A stretch of 45,509 bases of DNA from Bacteroidaceae bacterium (GTDB taxonomy: Bacteria; Bacteroidota; Bacteroidia; Bacteroidales; Bacteroidaceae). Positions 1-8,827 of the stretch are shown here, one piece after another (within the stretch, counting starts at the first letter, position 1; each line of letters opens with the position of its first letter). The notes beneath the pieces were generated by a model that saw nothing but the letters and a program-made list of their open reading frames with translations, searched no databases and was not told the origin of the DNA. A program made the translations under genes and the position numbers. Location of the stretch: positions 1-45,509 of the forward strand of contig JAFZFN010000005.1 in NCBI GenBank assembly GCA_017555875.1, read 5' to 3'.

Positions 1-1
1 A

Positions 2-391
2 TGCAAGAACCCCAAAGGGGATGAAAGCAAGACCTACTACTCAGGCAAAGCCGTCAAGACCGGCGAATACACCTTCGACGACCTCGCTGCCGACATCAAC
101 AACTCTACCACCGTGACCAAGGCCGACGCCTTGGCCGTGCTCGCCAGCGTGAAACCCTTCATCACCAAGGCCCTCCTCGGCGGACAGGTCGTAGTGCTGC
201 AGGACATAGGCCGATTCCAGGTCACCCTCCAGGGCAAGTGCTACCCCGCAGAGGCACTCACCGACGAGGAGTTCTCACCCGCATCGATGATCAAGAGCCA
301 CCGCATCGTGTTCCGTCCCGAAGCCAAGCTCAAGAAGGACATCAACGCAGGCATCTCCATCAAGCGCATATCGTCAGAGGCGATGGAGTAA
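2..391 (+). CDS. HU-like DNA-binding protein, 5'-truncated by window edge
   Basis: The open frame runs from the first bases of the window to a TAA at 391, so the true start lies upstream. About 129 residues are visible. The fragment has the features of the Bacteroidales HU-like (HU-HIG type) family: a YYSGKAVKTGEYTFDDLA stretch, then an HU-like helix, strand and arm region (KADALAVLASVKPFITKALL, VVVLQDIGRFQVTL), and a basic C-terminal tail rich in Lys/Arg. These proteins are nucleoid-associated, but their specific DNA targets are generally unknown. An internal ATG at 113 would remove the conserved N-terminal part and is unlikely to be the start. The downstream smalltalk mini-gene is a frequent neighbour of this family, which supports the call. 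Confidence 0.8.
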   Translation, partial: CKNPKGDESKTYYSGKAVKTGEYTFDDLAADINNSTTVTKADALAVLASVKPFITKALLGGQVVVLQDIGRFQVTLQGKCYPAEALTDEEFSPASMIKSHRIVFRPEAKLKKDINAGISIKRISSEAME

Positions 392-425
392 AGGAAGAAG
401 GATTGTAAAATTGTAAATTACCCCC

Positions 426-515
426 ATGAACAACACTTGGAAAACCGTCATTAAGGTGCTTGCCGCCGTACTGGCAGCGATCGCAAGTGCCTTGGGCATC
501 TCAGCAGCAGTCTGA
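426..515 (+). CDS. Smalltalk-type mini-protein (29 aa)
   Basis: ATG at 426 and TGA at 513-515 give a 29-residue peptide. It has a short polar N-terminus (MNNTWKTVIKV) followed by a hydrophobic Ala/Leu/Val segment ending in ALGISAAV. This matches the smalltalk family, peptides of about 35 residues found in Bacteroidales that typically read W-K-x-[IV]-[IL]-K-V-[IL]-x-A-[VI]-L-x-A-[ILV] and lie just downstream of HU-like genes. The gene is 34 bases after the HU-like stop and ends before a plus-strand hairpin with a T-run, so the two are probably co-transcribed. Function is unknown. The peptide could be a single membrane helix. The family's common final Cys-Met is absent here. Confidence 0.72.
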   Translation: MNNTWKTVIKVLAAVLAAIASALGISAAV

Positions 516-570
516 GACGCGCCCTATCATCTGAGCTGCCCCGTGACAAGCCATGAGGGCAGCACACAAG

Positions 571-623
571 AGAGAGAGGAAGAGAACTTCGCGCGAGCTC
601 CCTTCCCCTCTCTTCTTTTTTTT
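571..623 (+). terminator. Rho-independent terminator after HU/smalltalk
   Basis: A purine arm (571-582, GAGAGAGGAAG) pairs with a pyrimidine arm (602-614, CTTCCCCTCTCTT) with one or two mismatches, followed by a T-run at 616-623. It sits between the smalltalk gene and the end of the convergent antiporter gene. Confidence 0.6.
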
Positions 624-635
624 CTTCGTCCTCCT

Positions 636-1922
636 CTACCGCTTCTCACCCTTCACCCCTCGCAAGGTACGCGGCTGGAAGTTGAAGACGATGCCCAGCG
701 CCGCTATCACACCCAAGAGGAGAGGATAGTAGAGATACCCGATGATGTCGAAGGGCGTGATGGCCGCCAGACCTGCCGCCATGAGGAGCTGTGCACCATA
801 GGGGATGAACCCCTGGGCAAAGCAGCTGAAGGTGTCGAGCAGCGAAGCACTCACACGGCGGTCCACCCCATAGCGGTCGGCGATATCGCGGGCGACGGGA
901 CCCACGGTGATGAGGGCAATGGTATTGTTGGCCGTGCAGAGGTCGGCAAAGATGACGAGCAGGGCGATGGTCAGCTTGGCACCGCGCTGCCCGCTGATGC
1001 GGCGCGTGAGCACACGGATGAGCCAGTCGATGCCACCACCATGACGGATGAGCGCCAGCATGCCACCGGCAAGGAGAGTGACGATGATGAGCTCGCTCAT
1101 GCCCATGACACCCTCGCCCATGGCACCCATCCACCCCATGAGGTCGAAGCTGCCACTGGCCATGCCGATGCCACCGGCCAGGAGGATGCCGATGAGCAGC
1201 ACGACGAGCACGTTGAGACCCGCGATGGCCAGCACGAGCACTGCCAGATAGGGGAGCACCTTGTACCACTCGGGCCAAGCCACATCGGAGGGCACCGTGA
1301 CGCCCTGACCTAGAAGGACATAGACCACCAGAGCGATGAGCGCAGCCGGAGCGGCGAGGTAGATGTTGGCCTTGAACTTATCGCTCATGCGCACGCCCTG
1401 CGTCTGTGTGGCCACGATGGTCGTGTCGGAGATGAAGGAGAGGTTGTCACCGAAGAACGAGCCGCCCACCACGATGGCCACCATGAGGGGCACCGACATG
1501 CCCGTCTGCTCGGCTATGCCCACAGCCACGGGAGTGAGCGCCACGACAGTACCCACAGAGGTGCCTATGGAGAGGGAGATGAAGCAGGCTGCGATGAAGA
1601 GACCGGGCAGGAGCATGCTGTCGGGCAAGAGGCGCAGGGTGAAGTCCACCGTAGCATCGATGGCACCCATAGCACTGGCTGCCTTGGCAAAGGCCCCGGC
1701 AAGGATGAAGATCCACACCATGAGCATGAGGTTCTCATCGCCGGCACCACGGGAGAAGAGCGAGATGCGCTGCTTGAGCTTGAGTCCGCGGGTGATGCAC
1801 ACGGCATAGGCCGAAGCCACGAGAAAGGCTACCGTGAGAGGCACCTTATAGAAGTCACCGGCAAGGATGGAGCCTACGAGGTAGACCAACATGAATACGA
1901 GGATGGGAGAGAGAGCTTTCAT
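636..1922 (-). CDS. nhaC: Na+/H+ antiporter, NhaC family
   Basis: A 428-residue, very hydrophobic protein with about ten or more predicted membrane helices, close to the usual 430-480 residues of the family. It carries NhaC-type stretches: SLSIGTSVGTVVALTPVAVGI, then GGSFFGDNLSFISDTTIVAT (an Asp-rich helix break expected to take part in ion transport), and LCTANNTIALITVGPVARDIA near the C-terminus. The family exchanges Na+ for H+ (some members exchange malate/lactate) at the inner membrane and supports pH and sodium homeostasis; the exact substrate cannot be read here. The start ATG at 1922 begins directly with a hydrophobic helix. The upstream spacer holds AT-rich repeats and a dispersed element. 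The gene converges on the terminator at 571-623. Confidence 0.88.
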   Translation of the reverse strand: MKALSPILVFMLVYLVGSILAGDFYKVPLTVAFLVASAYAVCITRGLKLKQRISLFSRGAGDENLMLMVWIFILAGAFAKAASAMGAIDATVDFTLRLLPDSMLLPGLFIAACFISLSIGTSVGTVVALTPVAVGIAEQTGMSVPLMVAIVVGGSFFGDNLSFISDTTIVATQTQGVRMSDKFKANIYLAAPAALIALVVYVLLGQGVTVPSDVAWPEWYKVLPYLAVLVLAIAGLNVLVVLLIGILLAGGIGMASGSFDLMGWMGAMGEGVMGMSELIIVTLLAGGMLALIRHGGGIDWLIRVLTRRISGQRGAKLTIALLVIFADLCTANNTIALITVGPVARDIADRYGVDRRVSASLLDTFSCFAQGFIPYGAQLLMAAGLAAITPFDIIGYLYYPLLLGVIAALGIVFNFQPRTLRGVKGEKR

Positions 1923-1956
1923 AAATTGAAAATTGAAAAATTAAAATTGAAAAGGA
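1921..1956. repeat. AT-rich AATTGAAAA spacer repeat
   Basis: Tandem degenerate units of the form AATTGAAAA lie directly upstream of the antiporter start. Related units occur at 2840-2862, 29325-29358 (inside a gene), 33537-33575 and 42540-42554, so this is a dispersed spacer repeat of the genome. Confidence 0.6.
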
Positions 1957-2092
1957 GATAAATGGAGTTAAATGGAGATAGATGGAGTTAAATGCCGAAT
2001 GTCCTTACGCGCGATAAAACTATTGGCCTCTATCTCCCCAAGGAGCGAAGCGACTATCTCCCTCTAACTCCCTCTAACTCCTAAAAGGGACG
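1957..2092. repeat. Dispersed quasi-palindromic spacer element, copy A
   Basis: A 34-nt core at 1994-2027 begins GCCGAATGTC and ends ATTGGC. It is flanked on the left by repeated GGAGTTAAAT/GGAGATA words and on the right by CTCTATCTCC/CTCTAACTCC words. A second copy lies in opposite orientation at 5791-5945 with the flanking arms exchanged. The whole spacer can fold into long imperfect hairpins. Confidence 0.65.
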
Positions 2093-2838
2093 GGGGAGGC
2101 CCCGAACATGATCTTCGCACGGCAAGCCACCTCACCGGCCTCTTTGCGTATCTCTACATCATACTCGTGGGCATCGTCCCTCTTGTCGATGAAGACGCTG
2201 AGGCGCTCGCGGTAGAAGCACTCGAGGCTGTAGCTCACCTCGACACGATGTATGGTGTGGGTGCGGAAGATCTCGAGAGGCAGCTCGTTGAGCATGTGTT
2301 CGATGTACTTGACACTGTTGAGATGGCCGTTGTAGTCGATGTCGCAGTAGAGGGGCATAAACTCACCCGTAGGCTCGGTGGCCTTGACACGAGTGCGCCC
2401 TACACCCTGTATGGGGCACGGCTCGTCGCAGCTGTAGGCAGCCAGCTCCCCGTCGTAGAGCGTGGTGAGGTCGGCCGGCTGTCGAGTGACCACATCGATG
2501 AGGGCCCATGTGGAACGTGCATGACCGAGGACACGGCCGTCGTGGCTGAGCACACGGAAGTTGCGCGAAGTGAAGAGGCGGTTCACCCCCTCGACCCAGG
2601 TCTCCACGTAATAGGTGTCACCCTCGTTGGGGTATTCGTCGATCTCGATGGCCAGGCGCGAGAGCACCCATGTCTTGCCATCGGCACTGAGGCGCTCCTT
2701 GCCGAAGCCGCGCTCATTGGCGTGGTTGCCGGCAATGATGAGCATCTTGTTGGCCAGGAAGCCAAACGAGAGGCCCCCGGTGTAGTCCACCTGGAAGGTC
2801 TCGACCTCGAAGGGGTATTTTCCGATAAATGATTTCAT
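2074..2838 (-). CDS. Acyl-ACP thioesterase (FatA/FatB-like, double hot-dog fold)
   Basis: A 254-residue cytosolic protein, about the normal length for bacterial acyl-ACP thioesterases. It hydrolyses the thioester of acyl-ACP and releases free fatty acid from the type II fatty-acid synthesis cycle. The N-terminal half has the first hot-dog motif (FQVDYTGGLSFGFLANKML) and the WVLSRLAIEIDEYP stretch typical of the family. The C-terminal half has the conserved CDIDYNGHLNSVKYIEHML block with the D-x-N-x-H-x-N active-site pattern, followed by VSYSLECFYRE, where the Glu-Cys region corresponds to the remaining catalytic position. The ATG at 2838 is the natural start. It stands alone between repeat-rich spacers. 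Confidence 0.88.
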   Translation of the reverse strand: MKSFIGKYPFEVETFQVDYTGGLSFGFLANKMLIIAGNHANERGFGKERLSADGKTWVLSRLAIEIDEYPNEGDTYYVETWVEGVNRLFTSRNFRVLSHDGRVLGHARSTWALIDVVTRQPADLTTLYDGELAAYSCDEPCPIQGVGRTRVKATEPTGEFMPLYCDIDYNGHLNSVKYIEHMLNELPLEIFRTHTIHRVEVSYSLECFYRERLSVFIDKRDDAHEYDVEIRKEAGEVACRAKIMFGASPVPFRS

Positions 2839-2943
2839 GCGAATTGAAAATTGGAAATTAAAAGTTTTTTTAATCCGGATGGGAAACTTTCATCACAGTT
2901 ATCTCAATCTCAGTAGGGATTTATTTAATTAGGAATTAGGGAA

Positions 2944-2976
2944 TGAAAGATTAAGATCCAGATGAAAAATCTTTCA
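2944..2976 (-). terminator. Possible terminator hairpin downstream of DUF4105 fusion gene
   Basis: A perfect 9-bp inverted repeat, TGAAAGATT (2944-2952) with AATCTTTCA (2968-2976), lies 26 bases past the stop of the leftward gene ending at 3002. No clear T-run follows, so it is weak as a Rho-independent signal. Confidence 0.35.
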
Positions 2977-3001
2977 TCTTTGCTCTTTGCTCTTTCCACA
3001 T

Positions 3002-5782
3002 TCATTCCATCGGCTGCGAGTTGCAAGCGTTGGGCGCACTGATGCGAAGGATATGCGCCACCGTAGCAGCGATGCTCTCGACAGGCACGGGCTGGCGCTG
3101 GTACTGTGCCCTGAGGCCCCCGCCATAGAACAATATAGGTACGGGCACGTGCGTGCGATTATAGTACACCCGCTCGCCCCAACGCTCGTCCACGAGAGTC
3201 CACCCTGGAGCCACCTCGAGCAGGAGGTCGCCCGAGCGGTCGGCATTGTAGCTGCCACGCACCTCGACATCGGCAGCCCCCGAGAGAAGAGCCAGCGAGG
3301 TATGCACACGCTTGACGCCCGAGACAAGGCTGAGAAACTCCGTGCAGCGGTCGAGCAGCTCGGTCATCTTCATCTGACGCTTCTCCACCAGCGCGTGGTT
3401 GAGGTAAATCTCGTTGAGGTACGACCCCTCCACATAGTTGTCCTTGCCATAGAGCGCCCCGAGGTACATGTTGAGCAGCGCGCAGCAACGCTCCATCTTG
3501 AGCTCGCCAGCGGGCAGGGTGAAGAGCTTGCCGTCGGGCTGGTGCGCATCGGCATACCCCGTAGAGGTGATCACAAACAGGGCGTTACCCTCGCCCACCT
3601 TCTCCTCCACAGCCTTGATGAGCTCGGCTATGTTGCGGTCGAGGCGGCAGTAGATATCCTGTAGCTCAATGGGACGTTCCCACTCGGGAGCATGCTCATA
3701 GTTGCCGGCATAGTAGCCCACGCAGAGCATGTCGGTCGTCTTGTTGCGCCCAAACATAGCACCTGCCACACAGGTCTTGGCCAGCATGGTCACCTCGTCG
3801 TTGACAAGGGCCGAGGTCTTGTAGCGGCGCACCGTCTCGGCATCGCCCTTGCGGAAGGTGTAGCGAAACTCATCGGGTATGCCATCATACACCGAGTAGG
3901 AGTAGACCCCCGTCGAGTAGAAGGGCTCCCACACCATCTCGTCCCAGTCGAAGCGTGAGCCCACACGATGGTTATACGGGCGCACCCAGGCAGGCACCCC
4001 ACCATAGTAAGTCGAGGAGGCCCACTGAGCATTGTCCTCGCCAAGCCACAGCACCGCATTGGGCGCATGGCCACCAGCAAGGACAGCCATGTCACGTTCG
4101 GGCGCTACGGAGCACACATAGGCATGTCCCTTAGTGGCGATCTTGAGCTCGTCGGCCAGCGTGGTCACGAGCAGACGGTTGGGAGAGCTCACCTCAGAGG
4201 TGTTCACCCCCTTATAGGCCGTGTTGGTGTCGTCGACAATGCCCAGCACACGCAGGCTGCTGCGCTGCAGGAAGCGGTTGCTCGTGATGCCATGGTAATA
4301 GGGCGTAGTGCCCGCATAGACAGAAGCCGTACCCGAAGAGCGGTCGGGAGAGCTGTGAGCATAGTAGCCGTTGGTATAGACACGCCCCTCGGCAAAGAGC
4401 TTCTTGAAGCCATCGTCACCATAGAGGTGGGCAAACTTCTCCAGATAGTCGCCACGCAACTGATCCACCACGATGCTCACCACCACCTTGGGCACCTCGG
4501 CCGCCTTCACCGACGACACGGCCGATAGGCAGAGCACCACGGCCACGGCCTTGGCACGCGCATGGGTCACCTTATTGTACATAGTGAAGCGCAAGGCTAG
4601 CAGAGGATACACCAACGCGTTGTGGAGCGCACGCACTGCCAGCGTAGCCATGAGCAACCATGCCGCAGGCTGCACATACTGCCCCGTGAGATAGAGCACG
4701 AGAGCCGCTGTGGCCAACATGAGGAGCTGCACGTAATAGAACTTGCAGACCCTGCCCTTGACCGCACTGTGAATGACGGCGGGGATGAAGAGCAGAGGCA
4801 GGGGATTGAGGTAGATGACCTGCCAGTTGCTGCCCACCGTGGGGTGACCGGAGAAGAAGAAGAGGAACGCTACCACCACACCCATGACACCCTGCACCAG
4901 GAGCAGGAGCACATCGAACCACCACTGGCGGCGCTCGATGAGGTACTCGAAGGTACACACCACCGCCACCAGGAGCAGGAGCAAGATCATCGCCTGCACC
5001 GGAGTGAGCAGCGGGGCCACATAAGCATCGGCAGCAAGCTCTCCACGCACCTCGGTATGGACGACATAAGGGTACACTCTACCCGAGTCGGCAATCGTGG
5101 CCTGCCCGGTGTAGTGCATCAGGTACTCGGGAGCAAACATCTGTTCGCGAGGAGATATGACACAGTCGGCCTCAGTGCCCAAGAGGTAGTCGATACCAAA
5201 CTGTAGCCACGGGTACTCCTGAGTGTACTCATGCAGGATGTCGCGATACGACACACCTTCACATCTGTCCTCGACGGGTAGGAGTGGCGACGACAACGCC
5301 TCCCCCACTTTGTCTCCCGCCTTATTGCTGCAGTTGTTGTAGAGGAAGTTGTAACGATACTCGCGGTTCTCGGGACGCAGGTTCTCATTGAGCAGATAGA
5401 CCAGCCGCTCCTTCTCCTCACGGCTGAGGTTGAGAGTCTGCAGTGTCACCGTAGAGCCTCGATAGGTGTACTCGCGCTCAAAGATAGGATACCCGATAGT
5501 GCCCACCACATAGTCGGTCTCGCCCTTGATGAAGCGCCACACGAAGTTGGGGGCATCGAAAGAGAACAACCCGTAGTTGACCGCCACATCGACCCCAAGC
5601 GAGGGTATCTCCACACGCAATGCCGTGTGGCCATACACCTCATACACCTCAGTGCCAGGCGAGCAAGTCACCAGGCTGATGCGGATGGAGTCACTATGGT
5701 CACGCACTAGGGTAGAATCAACGGCTGCCGATGCCATGAGCACCGACAGTCCGAAGAATATGGTTAAAATAAGTTTGCGCAT
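3002..5782 (-). CDS. Fused DUF4105 (Lnb N-terminal-like) / alkaline-phosphatase-family membrane protein
   Basis: A 926-residue protein in three parts. Residues 1-20 are a signal peptide. Residues ~28-240 are a DUF4105/Lnb N-terminal periplasmic domain with its hallmark YGHTALRV (His52) and NNCSNK (Cys151). Residues ~261-428 contain about six membrane helices. Residues ~431-926 are an alkaline-phosphatase-superfamily domain starting KVVVSIVVDQLRGDYL (Asp440 at the first metal-ligand position). The last 'helix', AVVLCLSAVSSVKAAE, looks like a former signal peptide retained at the joint. In Bacteroides relatives the two halves are, from memory, usually separate neighbouring genes. The usual Thr nucleophile region reads SPDRSSGTAS and the usual metal-binding Asp-His pair reads TSTGYADAH, so the phosphatase half may be catalytically altered. 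RTHVPVPILFYGG near the end is conserved. Function is unknown. Confidence 0.8.
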   Translation of the reverse strand: MRKLILTIFFGLSVLMASAAVDSTLVRDHSDSIRISLVTCSPGTEVYEVYGHTALRVEIPSLGVDVAVNYGLFSFDAPNFVWRFIKGETDYVVGTIGYPIFEREYTYRGSTVTLQTLNLSREEKERLVYLLNENLRPENREYRYNFLYNNCSNKAGDKVGEALSSPLLPVEDRCEGVSYRDILHEYTQEYPWLQFGIDYLLGTEADCVISPREQMFAPEYLMHYTGQATIADSGRVYPYVVHTEVRGELAADAYVAPLLTPVQAMILLLLLVAVVCTFEYLIERRQWWFDVLLLLVQGVMGVVVAFLFFFSGHPTVGSNWQVIYLNPLPLLFIPAVIHSAVKGRVCKFYYVQLLMLATAALVLYLTGQYVQPAAWLLMATLAVRALHNALVYPLLALRFTMYNKVTHARAKAVAVVLCLSAVSSVKAAEVPKVVVSIVVDQLRGDYLEKFAHLYGDDGFKKLFAEGRVYTNGYYAHSSPDRSSGTASVYAGTTPYYHGITSNRFLQRSSLRVLGIVDDTNTAYKGVNTSEVSSPNRLLVTTLADELKIATKGHAYVCSVAPERDMAVLAGGHAPNAVLWLGEDNAQWASSTYYGGVPAWVRPYNHRVGSRFDWDEMVWEPFYSTGVYSYSVYDGIPDEFRYTFRKGDAETVRRYKTSALVNDEVTMLAKTCVAGAMFGRNKTTDMLCVGYYAGNYEHAPEWERPIELQDIYCRLDRNIAELIKAVEEKVGEGNALFVITSTGYADAHQPDGKLFTLPAGELKMERCCALLNMYLGALYGKDNYVEGSYLNEIYLNHALVEKRQMKMTELLDRCTEFLSLVSGVKRVHTSLALLSGAADVEVRGSYNADRSGDLLLEVAPGWTLVDERWGERVYYNRTHVPVPILFYGGGLRAQYQRQPVPVESIAATVAHILRISAPNACNSQPME

Positions 5783-5790
5783 GTTCTTAA

Positions 5791-5945
5791 ACAGGAGTTA
5801 GAGGGAGATTCTGTTTAAGGAGTTAGGGGGAGTTAGGGGGAGATAGAGGCCGAATGTCTTTTCGTGCGTAAGAACAAATGGCATTTAACTCCATTTATCT
5901 CCCTTTATCTTCCTTTATCTCCTAAAAAGCACCCTTTATCTCCTA
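5791..5945. repeat. Dispersed quasi-palindromic spacer element, copy B (inverted)
   Basis: The 34-nt core at 5849-5882 shares its first ten bases (GCCGAATGTC) with copy A at 1994-2027. Its flanking arms are GGAGATAGAG on the left and ATTTAACTCC on the right, the reverse complements of copy A's right and left arms. Multiple GGAGTTAG and TTTATCTCC words surround it. Confidence 0.65.
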
Positions 5946-5965
5946 AAACGTATCCTAAATAGTTC

Positions 5966-8584
5966 TTATGCCGTAGCAATCTCCACCACCTTGTCCACGG
6001 CGCTGATGATGCCGTCGGGGTTCTTACCGCCCGCAGTAGCGAAGTGTGCCTGACCGCCGCCACCACCCTGGATGAGCTTGGCTGCCTCGCGCACGAGCTG
6101 ACCGGCATTCACACCCTTGGCGGTGAGGTCCTCGCTGGCCGATACGGTGAGCAGGGGCTTCTCGTTATCGACGCTACCGATGACTACGAGCAGGTTCTCG
6201 GGCTTCTCGCCGCGGAGCTGGAACACGATGTTCTTCACCGCCTCGGCAGGCATAGTTACTACAGCCTTGATGACATTGACACCATTCACGCAGGTCATCT
6301 TCTCGATGAGCTCGGCCTTGAGCGATGCAGCCTTCTCCTTCATGAACTCCTCAATCTGCTTCTTCAGGTCGTCGTGCTCGGCGATGAACTTAGCAATGGT
6401 AGCCTTCAAGTCGGGAGCGTTGTGGAAGAGCTGGCGGATGTCGTTCATGTTGTCCTGCATCTTGTCGAGCATCTCCTCTACCTTGCCACCGGTGATGGCC
6501 TCGATACGGCGTACACCAGCAGCGATGCTGCTCTCGCTCACGATCTTTACCATACCAACCTTACCTGTAGCGCTCACGTGAGTACCACCACAGAACTCGA
6601 TAGAGTTGCCGAACTGGATTACACGCACGAGGTCGCCATACTTCTCACCGAAGAGAGCGATAGCGCCCAACTCGCGAGCCTTCTCGATGGGAAGGTTGCG
6701 ATATTCGTTAAGCTCTACGTTAGCACGGATCTTGGCATTCACGAGGTGCTCCACCTGGCGCAGCTCCTCGTCGGTCACCTTCTGGAAGTGTGAGAAGTCG
6801 AAGCGCAGTGAGTCGGGAGTTACAAGTGAACCCTTCTGCTCGACGTGTGTGCCCAATACCTCGCGCAATGCCTCGTCGATGAGGTGGGTGCATGAGTGGT
6901 TGGCGGCACAAGCCTCGCGCTTGTCGGTATCTACGCAGGCCATGAACTCAGCTTCGGGATGCTCGGGAAGCTTGGTTGCGATATGTACGGAGAGGCCGTT
7001 CTCCTTCTTGGTATCAATGATGTCGATAGTCTCGTATTCGCTCACGATAGCACCGGTGTCGCCCACCTGACCACCGCTTTCGGCGTAGAAGGGAGTCTTG
7101 TCGAGTACGATCTGGTAGAGCTCCTGCTTCTTCTGTGTCACCTTACGGTAGCGGAGGATGCGTGCATCGTGCTCGGTATAGTCGTAGCCCACAAACTCGC
7201 TCTCGCCTTCGGCCAATACTACCCAGTCGCCCAGGTCTACGGCAGCAGCGTTGCGTGCGCGAGCTTTCTGCTTGTCCATCTCGGCGGTGAACTCAGCAAT
7301 GCATACGCTCATGCCGTTCTCGCGGAGGATGAGCTCGGTGAGGTCGAGGGGGAAGCCATAGGTATCATAGAGGGTGAAGGCATCTACACCGCTGATCTCT
7401 TGCTTGCCAGCAGCGCGGGTGTCGGCAATCACCTTATCAAGCAAGCGGATACCTGTCTCCAGTGTGCGGAGGAACGACTCCTCCTCCTCCTTGATGACCT
7501 TCTCGATGAGCACCTGCTGTGCCTTGAGCTCGGGATAAGCGTCGCCCATGCTCTCGATGAGTACGGGGATGAGGCGATACATGAACGCCTGCTTCTGTCC
7601 GAGGAAGGTGTAGGCATAGCGCACGGCACGGCGGAGGATACGACGGATAACATAACCAGCCTTAGCATTTGAGGGGAGCTGACCATCGGTGATAGAGAAC
7701 GCGATGGTACGGATGTGGTCAGCGATAACGCGCATAGCCACATCGTTCTTGGCATCTTCACCATATACCTTGCCCGACATGGCAGCAATCACCTTGATGA
7801 TGGGCTGGAACACGTCGGTGTCGTAGTTTGAGGTCTTGCCCTGCATAGCCATGCAGAGACGTTCGAAGCCCATACCGGTGTCGATAACCTTTGCGGGAAG
7901 ACCCTCGAGTGAGCCGTCAGCCTTGCGGTTGTACTGCATAAACACGAGGTTCCATATCTCGATCACCTGCGGGTGGTCATGGTTCACCATCTGTGCACCG
8001 GGAACGGCAGCCTTCTCCTCTTCAGAGCGGAGGTCGATATGGATTTCTGAGCAGGGGCCACAGGGACCTGTGTCGCCCATCTCCCAGAAGTTGTCCTTCT
8101 TGTTACCATTGATGATGTGATCCTTCGGCAAGTGGCGCTCCCAAATAGAAGCAGCCTCATCGTCGCGGTCGAGACCCTCCTCCTTGCTGCCCTCGAATAC
8201 GGTAGCGTAGAGGTTCTTGGGGTCGAGCTTGAGCACATCCACGAGGTACTCCCACGCCCAGTCGATGGCCTCCTGCTTGAAGTAGTCGCCAAATGACCAG
8301 TTGCCCAACATCTCAAACATCGTATGATGATAGGTATCGTGACCCACCTCTTCGAGGTCGTTGTGCTTACCGCTCACGCGCAGACACTTCTGCGAGTCGG
8401 CCACACGCTTATATTTCGCTGCCGCGTTACCGAGGATGATATCCTTAAACTGGTTCATACCAGCGTTAGTAAACATCAGTGTGGGGTCGTCCTTGACCAC
8501 CATAGGAGCCGAGGGCACGATCTGGTGACCTTTCGACTCGAAGAAACTCTTGAATGATTCTCTAATTTCTTTTGCTGTCAACAT
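5966..8584 (-). CDS. alaS: Alanine--tRNA ligase
   Basis: An 872-residue cytosolic class II aminoacyl-tRNA synthetase that charges tRNA-Ala with alanine, full length for the family. The N-terminal catalytic core begins [20 protein letters not shown] and contains [15 protein letters not shown] and [13 protein letters not shown]. The editing domain carries the zinc-type HxxxH site ([12 protein letters not shown]) and [10 protein letters not shown]. The C-Ala region includes the glycine-rich [14 protein letters not shown]. The frame extends upstream to an ATG at 8632. I chose 8584 because family members start at [11 protein letters not shown] and because the predicted -7 box at 8637-8644 would place the transcript start at or downstream of the upper ATG. 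Transcribed alone. Confidence 0.96.
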   Translation of the reverse strand: MLTAKEIRESFKSFFESKGHQIVPSAPMVVKDDPTLMFTNAGMNQFKDIILGNAAAKYKRVADSQKCLRVSGKHNDLEEVGHDTYHHTMFEMLGNWSFGDYFKQEAIDWAWEYLVDVLKLDPKNLYATVFEGSKEEGLDRDDEAASIWERHLPKDHIINGNKKDNFWEMGDTGPCGPCSEIHIDLRSEEEKAAVPGAQMVNHDHPQVIEIWNLVFMQYNRKADGSLEGLPAKVIDTGMGFERLCMAMQGKTSNYDTDVFQPIIKVIAAMSGKVYGEDAKNDVAMRVIADHIRTIAFSITDGQLPSNAKAGYVIRRILRRAVRYAYTFLGQKQAFMYRLIPVLIESMGDAYPELKAQQVLIEKVIKEEEESFLRTLETGIRLLDKVIADTRAAGKQEISGVDAFTLYDTYGFPLDLTELILRENGMSVCIAEFTAEMDKQKARARNAAAVDLGDWVVLAEGESEFVGYDYTEHDARILRYRKVTQKKQELYQIVLDKTPFYAESGGQVGDTGAIVSEYETIDIIDTKKENGLSVHIATKLPEHPEAEFMACVDTDKREACAANHSCTHLIDEALREVLGTHVEQKGSLVTPDSLRFDFSHFQKVTDEELRQVEHLVNAKIRANVELNEYRNLPIEKARELGAIALFGEKYGDLVRVIQFGNSIEFCGGTHVSATGKVGMVKIVSESSIAAGVRRIEAITGGKVEEMLDKMQDNMNDIRQLFHNAPDLKATIAKFIAEHDDLKKQIEEFMKEKAASLKAELIEKMTCVNGVNVIKAVVTMPAEAVKNIVFQLRGEKPENLLVVIGSVDNEKPLLTVSASEDLTAKGVNAGQLVREAAKLIQGGGGGQAHFATAGGKNPDGIISAVDKVVEIATA

Positions 8585-8636
8585 AGTTTGTATCGTTATT
8601 TTTATCTGTTTTTCTTGTTTTCTGTCAAACAATCTG

Positions 8637-8644
8637 CAAAGTTA
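8637..8644 (-). promoter_or_regulatory. Predicted alaS promoter -7 box
   Basis: On the minus strand this reads TAACTTTG, an exact match to the Bacteroidota -7 consensus TAnnTTTG, about 53 bases upstream of the alaS ATG. No good -33 TTTG is seen at the expected distance. Confidence 0.5.
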
Positions 8645-8827
8645 GCATTTTTTCGGATTATCGAAGATAATACCGACAAACTTTTAACCAAGAATGTGCA
8701 TTTTTAGACAGACCGACCCCTTTATTTCAGCAACACCTTCTTGCCAAACCTACTTCAGCCATTTGCAACGGACTAGTATGAAGTCGCGACACAATAAATC
8801 GGGAAGAACTGCGTTTAATGGAAGTAT

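Noticed and set aside
543-1313. 256-residue plus-strand frame over the antiporter gene
   Set aside because: Composition is extreme in His/Asp/Glu/Thr, as expected from the complement of a membrane-protein gene. The minus-strand NhaC gene is convincing.
8585-8632. 16-residue N-terminal extension of alaS (ATG at 8632)
   Set aside because: The family starts at MLTAKEI, and the predicted promoter leaves no room for translation from the upper ATG.
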